Of a stretch of DNA of 64,000 nucleotides, positions 27,939-37,242 are shown piece after piece; position 1 is the stretch's first letter, and every line of letters begins with the position of its first letter. The notes beneath the pieces were generated by a model. It was given only the letters and a program-made list of their open reading frames with translations. It was not told the origin of the DNA and ran no database searches. The position numbers and the translations under genes are program-made. This DNA is from Crocosphaera sp. UHCC 0190 (GTDB taxonomy: Bacteria; Cyanobacteriota; Cyanobacteriia; Cyanobacteriales; Microcystaceae): NCBI RefSeq assembly GCF_034932065.1, contig NZ_JAYGHP010000007.1, positions 62,001 through 126,000 on the forward strand, read 5' to 3'.

Positions 27939-29396
27939 CTAACTTATCCAGTTACCATGAAACCCACTAGGAACCCGTACAGGTAAATGGACAGTTGCGA
28001 TGGGTTCTTGTTCAAAATTAGCAGGATCAATAATTAATAAATCACTGGTATTTGTATTTTCATTGTAAACAAAAGTGACCACATAGCCATCTAATTCACC
28101 AGTTTTATTGGGGTGGGGAATAAAGGAAGCTTCTCCGCAATAACAACCTGGTTTCAGTTGATGAGTTTTATGATTTTGGTTAACCATATCATATTGAATT
28201 AAAGCAGGAAAATAGCCAATAGTTTGTTTTTTAGCGAGTAAGTTATTGTCAATATAAGGGGTATAACCAAAGCGATAGGGTTGTCCCATTCTACGACTAT
28301 CAATAACAGGAAATTCAATGGAATGATCATCAATAGATCTTTGATTAATTTGATGACTTTTTAAATCAATAGTCATTCTTTGTAGATTAGACTTATTAGA
28401 TGAAATTGCTTCTAGATTGGTTTCTAGGTTCATTTTAGAATAGTGAACAAAATCAATTGTTAATTGATTATCCTTTTCAAAGGAATTCATAAAATGCCAT
28501 AGCCAAAATGCTCCTATTTTCAGATAAATAGGTTTTTTTTCAGGATGATGACGATCAACTAAAATAATGGTTGTTCCCCCTTCAGGTTCCCAAGTAAAAG
28601 GGGTATTATTTGCCTTTGCTTTTTCCAGATTAAAAACCAAAGGACAGTCAAAGAAAATGGCATAATTTTCAGTGAGTGCCATATCATGTATCAGGACAGG
28701 TTTTGCAATTTCAATCGGATAATTTCTAATAATTTTTCCTTGTTTATCAGCAATATAATAATGTAAATAAGGTGAATTAAAAAATGAATAACGATAGAAA
28801 TGTAATTCTCCTGTGGTATGATCGATTTTGGGATGGGCTGTCATGGACTGTTCTAAATTTCCCTGGAAATTCCATTCTCCAACTGTTTCTAATTCTTGAG
28901 TTATTTCATAGGGTAAACCAATCTCATATAAAGCCAAAAGTTTGCCCCCATGGGACATGATATTTGTATTTGCATAATTCTTAAATTTTAATTCATCAAG
29001 TTCTTTTCCTTCAAACCTTTCATAAGCAAGTCCGCGAGTTTGAATCCAACGATTTTTATAACTAGCTTTTCCATTTTCAAAGGAAATTCCATGTAACATT
29101 CCATCCCCTTCTAAGGGATAATTATAAGACTCTGGTTTAAACATGGGATTAGGGCCATTACGAACATACATTCCCCTAATTTCTGGTGGAATTGTTCCCG
29201 ATACTTTTAAATTAGTAATATCAAGTTCTTGGAAAACTGGGGCATTAATTCCCTTCAAAAAACTATTGTCACTTTTCCAACTTTTGTAAGAACTATATTG
29301 TTTATACATGGGTTGAGATTGTACCGGTAAATTATGCAATGCCATCGTTCCCAAAGCGGTTAAGGTAGATTGAATTAAAAAGTCTCTTCTTTTCAT
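27939..29396 (-). CDS. Carotenoid oxygenase with Tat signal
   Basis: A 485-residue carotenoid-cleavage dioxygenase-family enzyme. The four iron-ligating histidines appear in MTAHPKIDH, VLIHDMALTE, WLWHFMNSF and the C-terminal SGFHGNW; RGMYVRNGPNP and LEGDGMLHG are the family's opening motifs. MKRRDFLIQSTLTALG is a twin-arginine signal, so the enzyme would act in the periplasm or thylakoid lumen, which is unusual for this family. It follows a DUF1400 gene by 11 nt. Substrate unknown: apocarotenoids or lignostilbene-like compounds. Confidence 0.92.
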   Translation of the reverse strand: MKRRDFLIQSTLTALGTMALHNLPVQSQPMYKQYSSYKSWKSDNSFLKGINAPVFQELDITNLKVSGTIPPEIRGMYVRNGPNPMFKPESYNYPLEGDGMLHGISFENGKASYKNRWIQTRGLAYERFEGKELDELKFKNYANTNIMSHGGKLLALYEIGLPYEITQELETVGEWNFQGNLEQSMTAHPKIDHTTGELHFYRYSFFNSPYLHYYIADKQGKIIRNYPIEIAKPVLIHDMALTENYAIFFDCPLVFNLEKAKANNTPFTWEPEGGTTIILVDRHHPEKKPIYLKIGAFWLWHFMNSFEKDNQLTIDFVHYSKMNLETNLEAISSNKSNLQRMTIDLKSHQINQRSIDDHSIEFPVIDSRRMGQPYRFGYTPYIDNNLLAKKQTIGYFPALIQYDMVNQNHKTHQLKPGCYCGEASFIPHPNKTGELDGYVVTFVYNENTNTSDLLIIDPANFEQEPIATVHLPVRVPSGFHGNWIS

Positions 29397-29407
29397 AATT
29401 TTAACCC

Positions 29408-29908
29408 TTAAAATTTAGTGTTTTTGAGCATTTTTGTAGCAAGTTGTGTATCAATAGCAATACTATCAGTCGGAAAATTACGCATTACATCGATTGCTGT
29501 CCATCCCTCTTTATCCTGATGAATAGCAGCAGAAACTAAGGCCCCACGAATGGCGTAAAATCCATTAGAATTAGGATGGGTACTAAAAATTTGCCCCATA
29601 CTTTTTAATAAATCTTCCATTAAAGGGGTTCGCAATAAACGGGAAAATCTGACCCCATCAATAGTATGACGTTCCTGTAAAGTTTGACGCAGTTCAATTA
29701 AAGTCTGTTCATCAAATTGACTAGCATAAAGAGAAAATTCTTTCGTAATTTTCCCCTCTTTAGCATATACTTCTAAAGAATCAACGGAAAGCGGAAAATT
29801 GAAGGGCCCATAAATAAAGTAAATTTTGTCTGCACTTAAAGCAGCTTGTGGAATTAAAGGAATAAGTAATCCCCATAATCCCCAGCAAAAACCAGAAAAT
29901 TTGCTCAT
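29408..29908 (-). CDS. Secreted DUF1400-domain protein
   Basis: 166 residues with a signal peptide (FCWGLWGLLIPLIPQAALSA) and a single DUF1400 domain: DKIYFIYGPFNFPLSVDSLE, LYASQFDEQTLIELRQTL, FSRLLRTPLMEDLLKSMGQI, YAIRGALVSAA. In longer cyanobacterial proteins this domain precedes an alpha/beta hydrolase; here it stands alone and ends normally. It is the first gene of a two-gene unit with the carotenoid oxygenase. Function unknown. Confidence 0.85.
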   Translation of the reverse strand: MSKFSGFCWGLWGLLIPLIPQAALSADKIYFIYGPFNFPLSVDSLEVYAKEGKITKEFSLYASQFDEQTLIELRQTLQERHTIDGVRFSRLLRTPLMEDLLKSMGQIFSTHPNSNGFYAIRGALVSAAIHQDKEGWTAIDVMRNFPTDSIAIDTQLATKMLKNTKF

Positions 29909-30120
29909 ATTTATAACAGTAAATTTTTCTTAACTAATACAATACGGTGAATTTCTAATAACGTTACTGTAAGTCCACAACTAAGGGGCTTGTAATTAAT
30001 CAAATATTAACAAACCAGCCGGAAAACCCAAATTTCACTGAACCCCTTTACAGATTTTAAGATTAACTTTATAGTTAAAATGTTGGTTAGTTAATTTTGT
30101 AACAGAAAAAGCCTTTAAAG

Positions 30121-30411
30121 ATGAGTAATCAAGCAACCACTGCCATTAAGATTGAACATCAACCTAGTGAAGCACGTTTAGAAGAATTAGGGGTTAAAGG
30201 TTGGCCTACCTGGAGTAAAGAAGTCTCTATCTTCCCCTGGACTTATGATGAGTCAGAAACCTGTTATTTTCTCGAAGGAGATGTCATTGTCACTCCTGAT
30301 GGGGAGCAACCCGTTTCGATGGGAAAAGGGGATTTAGTGACCTTTCCTGCTGGAATGTCTTGTACTTGGCATATTCGTGGTGATGTGAGAAAACATTACA
30401 AATTTGGCTGA
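30121..30411 (+). CDS. Small cupin-domain protein
   Basis: A 96-residue single-domain cupin of the DUF861/EutQ-like type: WPTWSKEVSIFPWTYDESET, CYFLEGDVIVTPDG with the G(X)5HXH-like metal region replaced by YFLEG, and MGKGDLVTFPAGMSCTWHI. Similar proteins are called ethanolamine utilisation-like cupins; the ligand is unknown. ATG start with no strong ribosome binding site. Probably in one unit with the next two genes. Confidence 0.87.
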   Translation: MSNQATTAIKIEHQPSEARLEELGVKGWPTWSKEVSIFPWTYDESETCYFLEGDVIVTPDGEQPVSMGKGDLVTFPAGMSCTWHIRGDVRKHYKFG

Positions 30412-30459
30412 TTTATTTAACCTATTTTTGATTACCTAACCATTAAAGGAATTCAAACA

Positions 30460-30831
30460 ATGATAGATGGCAAAAATGTTTTAGGAACGGATTTAAAAGT
30501 GTGTTGTACTGATCCCATCACCGGATATTATCGAGATGGATATTGTCGCACAGGGGGTCAAGATTTTGGGGTTCACGTAATTTGCGCTCAAATGACGGCT
30601 GAATTTTTAGCCTTTACAAAATTGCAGGGAAATGACTTAAGTACCCCCATGTTAGCCTATAATTTTCCTGGGTTAAAACCAGGCGATCGCTGGTGTTTAT
30701 GTGCTGAGCGTTGGCAAGAAGCTAAAGATGCAGGGGTTGCTCCTCCTGTGATTTTAGAAGCGACTCATGCGAGAGCTTTAGAAGTTGTGTCCCTCAATGA
30801 ATTGAAGCAATATGCTTTAAAATATAACTAA
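30460..30831 (+). CDS. DUF2237 family protein
   Basis: A 123-residue member of DUF2237, a compact cysteine-bearing family in bacteria: KNVLGTDLKVCCTDPITGYY, RDGYCRTGGQDFGVHVICAQ, GNDLSTP, PGLKPGDRWCLCAERWQEA, APPVILEATHARALEVV. The conserved paired Cys suggest a metal or redox site, but no function is established. 48 nt after the cupin gene; AAAGGAATT precedes the ATG. Confidence 0.92.
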   Translation: MIDGKNVLGTDLKVCCTDPITGYYRDGYCRTGGQDFGVHVICAQMTAEFLAFTKLQGNDLSTPMLAYNFPGLKPGDRWCLCAERWQEAKDAGVAPPVILEATHARALEVVSLNELKQYALKYN

Positions 30832-30846
30832 ATTATTGTAAGTAAT

Positions 30847-31065
30847 ATGTCAATTTCTAAACCCGAAATCAAACAACTCTTAGAAAGAGTCATTTTTGAA
30901 GAAACTTATCCCCAAGACTGGGTAGAAGATGTTTGGGCTTTAAGTGCCATGCACGGAGACAGTGGGGCAAAATTACTCGATGTTTTTTATGCTTTAATTG
31001 AATGTTGTTCAGAGGAACAATTAGAAAATTTATTGCATAATTTATATGAAAAACAACTAAAATAG
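30847..31065 (+). CDS. Conserved hypothetical protein, 72 aa
   Basis: A small acidic helical protein (ISKPEIKQLLERVIFEETYP, WVEDVWALSAMHGDSGAKLL, FYALIECCSEEQLENLLHNL). No family recognised. It follows DUF2237 by 15 nt and probably ends the cupin operon. Its stop codon forms part of the left arm of a 9-bp inverted repeat (31064-31072). Confidence 0.65.
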   Translation: MSISKPEIKQLLERVIFEETYPQDWVEDVWALSAMHGDSGAKLLDVFYALIECCSEEQLENLLHNLYEKQLK

Positions 31066-31151
31066 GACTGACGAAACACCAACATGATTTATGTTTTTTG
31101 TAGGGGCAATTCATGAATTGCCCCTAGGGGTAACTTCTATTGGTCAGTCCT
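31064..31151. repeat. Nested inverted repeat: 9-bp termini around a 26-nt palindrome
   Basis: AGGACTGAC (31064-31072) and GTCAGTCCT (31143-31151) are exact complements, 70 nt apart. Inside lies a perfect 26-nt palindrome (31101-31126), TAGGGGCAATTCA and its complement. The layout recalls a miniature mobile element, with one end inside the stop codon of the preceding gene. Confidence 0.6.
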
Positions 31152-31216
31152 GTAAAAATCTAATAAGCAAAATCAACAACTATATACAGTCTAAAGCCTG
31201 ATACTAAAACAACAAA

Positions 31217-31262
31217 GGCTGTCTGCACAGCCTAATGATAAGCCCGCGAAGGCGGGCTTTGT
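31217..31262 (+). terminator. Tandem hairpins, bidirectional terminator
   Basis: AGGCTGT/ACAGCCT (31217-31234) is followed by AGCCCGC GAAG GCGGGCT (31241-31258) and TTTGT. The second is a stable GC-rich stem with a T-rich tail on the plus strand. It lies between the cupin operon and ilvN, which converge. Confidence 0.75.
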
Positions 31263-31292
31263 CTGTATAGCTGAACCCTTTAGGGTGTAAGC

Positions 31293-31814
31293 TTAAAATA
31301 CCTTAGCTTCAAGAGATTTCAGGTATTCAGTATTAACCCGTGATTCGCGGGTTAGGGCAATTTTACCCGTGCGGGCCACTTCCCGAATGCCAAACTTATT
31401 TAACATCTGAAAAATTGCCACCATTTTACCAGGGTCGCCAACGACTTCTACGGTGACTGTTTCTTCAGACATATCGACAATTTTCGCTCGAAAAACTTGC
31501 ACTAATTCCAGCACTTCTGCTCGGTTAGAGGCATTGGCATTGACTTTAATTAACATTAATTCCCGTTCAACACAAGGGGTTTGAGTAATATCATTTACCT
31601 TAAGAACATTAATCAATTTGTATAGTTGCTTAGTTAATTGTTCAATGCTATTATCATCTCCAGGAACCACCATGGTGATCCGGGAAACCCCAACTTGTTC
31701 AGCCGGCCCTACAGCTAAACTTTCAATATTGAACCCACGACGGGCAAATAAACCAGCGATACGGGTTAAAACTCCCGCTTCATCTTCAACTAAAACAGAA
31801 AGAGTGTGTTTCAT
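31293..31814 (-). CDS. ilvN: Acetolactate synthase small (regulatory) subunit
   Basis: 173 residues. It binds valine and regulates acetohydroxyacid synthase, the first common step of branched-chain amino acid synthesis. The ACT domain is clear: [51 protein letters not shown], then LIKVNAN and a C-terminal domain with [17 protein letters not shown]. The frame is open upstream to 32039, but that extension overlaps the response-regulator gene and lacks homology; ATG 31814 gives the normal family length. Confidence 0.96.
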   Translation of the reverse strand: MKHTLSVLVEDEAGVLTRIAGLFARRGFNIESLAVGPAEQVGVSRITMVVPGDDNSIEQLTKQLYKLINVLKVNDITQTPCVERELMLIKVNANASNRAEVLELVQVFRAKIVDMSEETVTVEVVGDPGKMVAIFQMLNKFGIREVARTGKIALTRESRVNTEYLKSLEAKVF

Positions 31815-31954
31815 GGTTATCAAGGGGAAAATCTTCCAGATAGGCAGAAAACTAAGGACAATCACCAAGGCCTTTATCATCCTTTTTCCTTGGACTTTCA
31901 GCCTATCATAACAAGGAGAGGAAAGCCCAAAATCTTTAGTTAAAGTATCATTTT

Positions 31955-32713
31955 TTAGCCAAAACGATAGCCAAACCCCCGTACAGTGATTAAATATTCT
32001 GGTTGACCGGGATCTTTTTCTAGTTTCTCCCGTAACCAACGAATATGAACATCAACGGTTTTGGTATCCCCTAAAAAATCTGGCCCCCAAATTTGTTCAA
32101 TTAATTGATCCCGCGACCAAACACGGCGAGGATAGCTCATAAATAGCTCTAATAAACGATATTCTTTGGGAGAAAGGTTAATTTCTTCCTCTCGAACCAC
32201 TACCCGACATTCTTCGCTAAATAGGGTAATATCGCGGAACTTTCGCACAGGCGCAGAGGACACATTACTAAAGCCTTGACGACGAATCAAAGCCCGACAA
32301 CGAGCCACTAATTCCCGCATACTAAAGGGTTTAGTTAAATAATCATCTGCCCCTACTTCTAACCCCAAAACCCGATCAGTTTCACTGGCCTTGGCACTCA
32401 GAATTAAAATCGGCACAATATTGCCTTGATAACGCAGTAAACGACAAATATCTAAGCCGTTGACCTGTGGTAACATCAGATCCAAGATCAGCAGATCAAA
32501 CTCCATATCTGCTGCCTTAGCGTTGTCTTCATCTTGCTGCAATAAATTTAAGGCAGTCCGTCCATCGCTGGCTGTTACGACGGCGTAACCTTCTTCTTCT
32601 AGGGCCAGAACAATCATATCTCGAATGACATCTTCATCCTCCACCACGAGAATGCGGTGAGTCCGAACAACAGAGGGGTTAGGGGAATTTTGAGACAAGT
32701 CAAAAGACAGCAT
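31955..32713 (-). CDS. OmpR/PhoB-family response regulator
   Basis: 252 residues: a short N-terminal extension, a receiver (about 20-135; EDED at 26-29, phospho-Asp in [13 protein letters not shown], Lys in DYLTKPFSM) and a winged-helix effector (about 150-252; [52 protein letters not shown]). It resembles SphR-type phosphate regulators of cyanobacteria in its LALEEEGY region, but I cannot be sure of orthology. No kinase is adjacent. Orphan regulator by position; ilvN follows after 140 nt. Confidence 0.9.
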   Translation of the reverse strand: MLSFDLSQNSPNPSVVRTHRILVVEDEDVIRDMIVLALEEEGYAVVTASDGRTALNLLQQDEDNAKAADMEFDLLILDLMLPQVNGLDICRLLRYQGNIVPILILSAKASETDRVLGLEVGADDYLTKPFSMRELVARCRALIRRQGFSNVSSAPVRKFRDITLFSEECRVVVREEEINLSPKEYRLLELFMSYPRRVWSRDQLIEQIWGPDFLGDTKTVDVHIRWLREKLEKDPGQPEYLITVRGFGYRFG

Positions 32714-32809
32714 AATTACTCAACTTTTTCATTCTATGCCAACATATACAACAAAACCGGACGCTGTGGCTGAAAAAGTTTCTTTATTGTTTCTTTATTT
32801 TCATTGATT

Positions 32810-33556
32810 ATGTTATTACATCTCAGTACCTGGCAAGAAGTTGAACATTATCTACAAACCAATCAGGGTATCATTATTCCTATTGGTTCAACGGAACAAC
32901 ATGGCCCCACTGGCCTTATTGGGACAGATGCCATCTGTGCAGAGGCGATCGCTAAAGGAGTGGGAGAGGCAACTAATAGCTTGGTGGGGCCGACAATTAA
33001 TGTCGGGATGGCTTTACATCATACAGCCTTTCCTGGCACCATGAGTTTACGTCCTAGTACCTTAATTCAGGTGATTATTGATTATCTTACCTGTTTAACG
33101 GAAGCGGGGTTTACTCGCTATTTTTTTATCAATGGTCATGGGGGCAATATTGCTACGTTAAAAGCGGCTTTTTCAGAGACTTATTATCAGTTATCTCAGC
33201 TAAAAATTGCCCAAGCTGCTCAAGTTCATTGTCAGGTGGGTAACTGGTTTATGTGTCGTTCTGTTTATCAAAAAGCGAAGGAATTATATGGCGATCAAGA
33301 GGGTTCCCATGCGACTCCATCTGAGGTTGCGTTGACTCAATATGTGTATCCTGATTCTATTAAAAATGCGCCTTTGTCTGCTGATGTGGGGTCAGGATAT
33401 CCCATTTATGGGGCGGCAGATTTTCGCGCTCATTATCCTGATGGTAGAATGGGATCAAATCCTGCTTTAGCGACTCCTGAACATGGCAAAGAATTCTATG
33501 AATTAGCGGTTAAAGAGTTGAGTGAAAGTTATCTTAAATTCTTAGAAGCTGATTAA
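32810..33556 (+). CDS. Creatininase-family amidohydrolase
   Basis: A 248-residue metal-dependent amidohydrolase of the creatininase family, which includes creatinine and riboflavin/F420 pathway enzymes (ArfB, MftE). Metal-binding motifs are present: IPIGSTEQHGP, GTDAICAEA, HHTAFPGTMSL, FINGHGGN and EGSHATPSEVALTQ. I start at ATG 32810 rather than the TTG 6 nt upstream. The substrate is unknown; it stands alone. Confidence 0.9.
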   Translation: MLLHLSTWQEVEHYLQTNQGIIIPIGSTEQHGPTGLIGTDAICAEAIAKGVGEATNSLVGPTINVGMALHHTAFPGTMSLRPSTLIQVIIDYLTCLTEAGFTRYFFINGHGGNIATLKAAFSETYYQLSQLKIAQAAQVHCQVGNWFMCRSVYQKAKELYGDQEGSHATPSEVALTQYVYPDSIKNAPLSADVGSGYPIYGAADFRAHYPDGRMGSNPALATPEHGKEFYELAVKELSESYLKFLEAD

Positions 33557-33658
33557 TTAAACCTCTTGCAAAAGTCCCACATAACGAAGATTACCATGGG
33601 CCAAAGCCTGGAATTTTCTAACTTTTGCCTTTTGCCTTACTTCTGCAAGAAGTCTAAT

Positions 33659-33683
33659 GTAGGGTGGGCAATGCCCACCTTAC
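33659..33683. repeat. Intergenic palindrome, GTAGGG family
   Basis: GTAGGGTGGGC pairs with GCCCACCTTAC with one mismatch around AAT. Same core as at 18801. It lies between two convergent genes. Confidence 0.8.
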
Positions 33684-33741
33684 TAAGTATAACTAACTGT
33701 TTAAATTTATGGTCAAAAGAGAAAGTAGGAGTTAACAATCA

Positions 33742-35511
33742 TTAATTTTGTTCCTCAGTCATATCATTAACCGAAAGTTTCTCAATATTCCAGAATGCAC
33801 CGCCCAATGGGGAATATTGAATTCCATCAAAACGGTTTCTAACCGCCGCCAAAGAATAAGGATTAACTAAATAAATAAACGGTAAATAGTCTGATACTAA
33901 TTCTTGGCTTTTATTATAAATTTCTTTGCGCTTTTCTAGGACTAATTCTTGAGATCCTGCAACATATAAAGCTTCGATTTCTTTTTCCCAGTCAGCAAAA
34001 ACTTGTCCGGTAATAGGTTGACTTCCTGCTTGGGGTTGTTGGTTGAACATATGTAAGTTACCATCCGTGTACCAAATATTAGGTGAATGGGGTTCATTTC
34101 CTCCCGTAAATCCGATAATATGTGCCTCCCAATCTAAGGAATTACTAAGTTTATCAACTAAAACATTAAACGCTAAAGGACTAAAATCTACCTGCATTCC
34201 TAACTTTCTCAAATCTTCTTTAATTTGGGCCCCCATTGCTTCTCGAATTTTATTGCCAGCATTGGTAATTAAAGTAAACTTGACTTGATTTCCTTTACTA
34301 TCGAATAATTCTCCCCCTTGATTATATTTAAAACCTTCTTGTAAAAGCAGTTTTTTCGCTTTTGCAGGATCATAATCATACCCCTTTACTGATTTATTAT
34401 AAAAAGGAGATTGCACAGATTCTTGGGTATTTTGTGGGCCACCCAAACCTCGATAAATATTATTAATAATCCGAGGGCGATCAATCCCGTAAGCGACTGC
34501 TTTTCTGAAATTTATATTATTAAACCAAGCGGATTTAATGGGATCAACTAAGGGTTTACCATCCCGTTTACCTTGGTTTAGATTTAAAGACATAAAGGTT
34601 GTTCCGTAAGCAGGGCCACCATTATAAACGGTAAAGTTTCCGCGATTTTCTTCCTGTTTTAAGAGAGAAAAATATTCAGGGGTAACACTAATCGAGTCTA
34701 AACTTCCTGAGCGAAATTGTAATAAAGCTGTATCGGTAGATTCTACAATTGCCCAAACCACTCTTTCAATATTTGGTAATTGTTGTCCTTCTTGATCTTT
34801 TTTCCAATAATAAGGATTTTGCTCAAAAACAATGCGCTGACTGGTCGCATATTCTCTGAGTTTATAAGGGCCATTAACAATAATTTGCTCAGGAGGTGTA
34901 TCTGTGCCCCAAGTGCTTATAAAGACTGGATTTCCTGCTTTATCTGTTTCTTGAATGGTCTTGCGTAATATATGGGCCGGTAAAATTGGAATACTAGCAT
35001 TGTCTAAAAAAGGCGCAAAGGGTTCAGTAATTTTAAACTCAATGCGTCGATCATCCAGTTTTTTAATTGTCGGAAAATCTCCCTTTTTACCTACCCTAAA
35101 ACTATCCCGATAATTATTAGGTATTTTCTCATTCAAATATAAATCATTGTAACTAAAAACGACATCATCAGCCGTTAAAGGTTTTCCATCAGACCATTTT
35201 AAACCTTCTCTTAAGGTAAAAATAATGGTCAATTTATCATCGGAAAATTCCCAAGATTCTGCTAAAGCTGGTTCTTTTTCTGCGGTTAAAGGATTTTCGG
35301 TAATGAGTCCTTCATAGGTCAAACCAAAAATATTAGGAGATTCTTGAGATAAGACAGCATTAAAGGTTTTAGGATCACTTAAAACTGACAAAACAACTTG
35401 ATTTTGACTCTCAGATGAAGCACAAGCTGTTAATGATAATAGACATAAACTAATCAAAATAAAGCTTAATGCCCGTCGATAAATTATTTTTATTGTCTCA
35501 AAATATTTCAT
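33742..35511 (-). CDS. ABC transporter substrate-binding lipoprotein, peptide/nickel type
   Basis: A 589-residue family 5 solute-binding protein. It has a lipoprotein signal (ILISLCLLSLTAC, lipobox LTAC, Cys about 29), then the family landmarks DPKTFNAVLSQESPNIFGLT, AESWEFSDDKLTIIFTLREG-type, WSDGKPLTADDVVFSYN and KKLLLQEGF. Such proteins bind oligopeptides, nickel or opines outside the cell. A DppB-like permease gene lies just upstream on the same strand, but a small plus-strand gene separates them. Confidence 0.92.
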   Translation of the reverse strand: MKYFETIKIIYRRALSFILISLCLLSLTACASSESQNQVVLSVLSDPKTFNAVLSQESPNIFGLTYEGLITENPLTAEKEPALAESWEFSDDKLTIIFTLREGLKWSDGKPLTADDVVFSYNDLYLNEKIPNNYRDSFRVGKKGDFPTIKKLDDRRIEFKITEPFAPFLDNASIPILPAHILRKTIQETDKAGNPVFISTWGTDTPPEQIIVNGPYKLREYATSQRIVFEQNPYYWKKDQEGQQLPNIERVVWAIVESTDTALLQFRSGSLDSISVTPEYFSLLKQEENRGNFTVYNGGPAYGTTFMSLNLNQGKRDGKPLVDPIKSAWFNNINFRKAVAYGIDRPRIINNIYRGLGGPQNTQESVQSPFYNKSVKGYDYDPAKAKKLLLQEGFKYNQGGELFDSKGNQVKFTLITNAGNKIREAMGAQIKEDLRKLGMQVDFSPLAFNVLVDKLSNSLDWEAHIIGFTGGNEPHSPNIWYTDGNLHMFNQQPQAGSQPITGQVFADWEKEIEALYVAGSQELVLEKRKEIYNKSQELVSDYLPFIYLVNPYSLAAVRNRFDGIQYSPLGGAFWNIEKLSVNDMTEEQN

Positions 35512-35660
35512 GATTAATAACTAGCAAAGGGTTGATTTATTCCTACTATAACACGATGTTAACAAGCAAATAAGCTTTTGAAAATTAGGATATAATACAA
35601 ATAGCCTCCTCATTCCCTCGAAGGAATATCTCAAAACAATAGATTTAAGGAGTTTAACCA

Positions 35661-35888
35661 ATGTCAGACCTTGAATTTCACCGAAGATTATCAGCCCTAG
35701 AAAGACGACTCAGCAAGCTTGAAGATGGGTATAAAGAATTAGATAACGTAGTAGATCCCAAAGGATGGATCGGAGAAGCTTTTGAGTTACTTGAAAGAGA
35801 TATCGATGAGGTTAAGCAAAAACTCAATGAAGTGGACGGAAAAATTGATGTCATTCTTCAACATCTGACGGGAATGAATAAAAGTTAA
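35661..35888 (+). CDS. Small coiled-coil protein
   Basis: 75 residues, highly charged, with heptads over most of its length (LEFHRRLSALERRLSKLEDG, LLERDIDEVKQKLNEVDGKI). ATG is preceded by TTTAAGGAGT, a strong ribosome binding site. It is embedded antisense between the permease and binding-protein genes of the ABC system. Similar short proteins in cyanobacteria lack known function. Confidence 0.65.
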   Translation: MSDLEFHRRLSALERRLSKLEDGYKELDNVVDPKGWIGEAFELLERDIDEVKQKLNEVDGKIDVILQHLTGMNKS

Positions 35889-35901
35889 TTAAAATCAACT
35901 A

Positions 35902-36927
35902 TCAATAACGAATTCGGGGGTCAACATAGGCATTGGCCAAGTCAATTAAAATACTCGCAAAGACAACAATAGCACCAAAAAAGACCATAATTCCTTGCAC
36001 AGTAGGATAGTCTCTCACTGCGATCGCTTCATATAAACGGTTGCCTAACCCTGGCCAAGAAAAGGTCACTTCTGTTAAGACTGCGCCCCCTAATAAGGCA
36101 GCAAAGGTTAATCCTAATACAGTAATCACAGGAATTAAAGCATTTTTCAAAGCATGAGCCAATAAAATTCGTCTTTCGGGGATACCTCTCGCCCTTGCTG
36201 CCTCTACATAATCAGCCTGTAAAGTTTGTTTGAGGTTTACCCTAACCATTCGTTCAAAAATTCCACTTAATAATAATCCCAAGGTAAAACAAGGTAGAAT
36301 TAAATAATAAATGGCCGTAAAAAATTGCCCCAAATTACCACCGAATAAGCTATCAATAGTATAAATTCCGGTTAGTCCATTGGGGGGAACTTGGTCAAGG
36401 GGAAAACGAGTTCCCAAAGGAAACCAACGTAATTGGACGGCAAAAATTAATTGTAATAACATTCCCACCCAAAAAATAGGTAAAGAATAGGTAATAATGC
36501 CAAATAATCGCCCACCCACATCAATCGCAGTATTCGGACGAGAAGCGGAGAGAATACCTAGACTCACCCCAATAGCAATGGCAATAACCATACTATAAAA
36601 AGTCAGTTCAGCAGTCGCAGGGAAATGTTGGGTAATAATTTCCCAAACCGACTGTCCTTGACTGGTAATGGACGTTCCTAAATTCAAACTCAGTAATTGT
36701 CCGAGATAGGTGAAATATTGCAGCCATAAGGATTTATTTAAGCCTAAACTTTCCCGTAAAGCTTCTTTTGTGGCTTCAGGGGCGCGATTTCCGAGAATTG
36801 CATCGGCTGGATCACCAGGAGTCGCCCGCAGCAGCAAAAACACCAAAGTAACAATTGTCCACACCATTAAGGGGGCCAACAAAAGACGGGCTAAGAGATA
36901 ATATTGTATGGCTTTAGAACGGGACAT
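35902..36927 (-). CDS. ABC transporter permease, DppB type
   Basis: A 341-residue inner-membrane permease of peptide/nickel ABC importers with six helices: first LLLAPLMVWTIVTLVFLLLR followed by ATPGDPADAILG, the family's conserved post-TM1 motif, and the ATPase-contact EAA loop YVEAARARGIPERRILLAHAL near residue 235. It ends DLANAYVDPRIRY, the usual family ending. It would pair with the binding protein at 33742; a DppC-type permease and ATPases are not in the window. Confidence 0.94.
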   Translation of the reverse strand: MSRSKAIQYYLLARLLLAPLMVWTIVTLVFLLLRATPGDPADAILGNRAPEATKEALRESLGLNKSLWLQYFTYLGQLLSLNLGTSITSQGQSVWEIITQHFPATAELTFYSMVIAIAIGVSLGILSASRPNTAIDVGGRLFGIITYSLPIFWVGMLLQLIFAVQLRWFPLGTRFPLDQVPPNGLTGIYTIDSLFGGNLGQFFTAIYYLILPCFTLGLLLSGIFERMVRVNLKQTLQADYVEAARARGIPERRILLAHALKNALIPVITVLGLTFAALLGGAVLTEVTFSWPGLGNRLYEAIAVRDYPTVQGIMVFFGAIVVFASILIDLANAYVDPRIRY

Positions 36928-36963
36928 TAGCAGTTATGTAAAATACCAAATTTGGTTCTTATT

Positions 36964-37242
36964 TTACGGGGTTGGTGGCTCATCGTCACTATCTTGCTGA
37001 AATATATTTTCGCCAATGCCTAATTCTTGTTTAGAGGATTTCAGTTGTTTCCAAAGGGCTTTAATCTGTTTATAGGCTTGTTCGGATTTAATTTTCCCAG
37101 CAGTTTCTAAATTACAAACATAGCTGACTCGTTGGGCAAATTCCTGTAAGTTGGCGTTAAAAACTAAATTTTCGGGTTTCACTTCCCCATGGTAACGACC
37201 ATGAGGGTAGAAAAATTCATCTTTATCTAAGTTTGAGGACAT
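36964..37242 (-). CDS. Conserved cyanobacterial hypothetical protein, 92 aa
   Basis: A small hydrophilic protein (DKDEFFYPHGRYHGEVKPEN, LVFNANLQEFAQRVSYVCNL, KIKSEQAYKQIKALWKQLKS) with one Cys and an acidic tail DSDDEPPTP. I believe it belongs to a family conserved among cyanobacteria, but I cannot name it with certainty. It is 36 nt upstream of the permease on the same strand and could be co-transcribed. Confidence 0.7.
   Translation of the reverse strand: MSSNLDKDEFFYPHGRYHGEVKPENLVFNANLQEFAQRVSYVCNLETAGKIKSEQAYKQIKALWKQLKSSKQELGIGENIFQQDSDDEPPTP

Noticed and set aside
31815..32039. N-terminal extension of the ilvN frame to 32039
   Set aside because: It overlaps the response-regulator gene, lacks ACT-domain similarity, and ATG 31814 gives the normal IlvN length.
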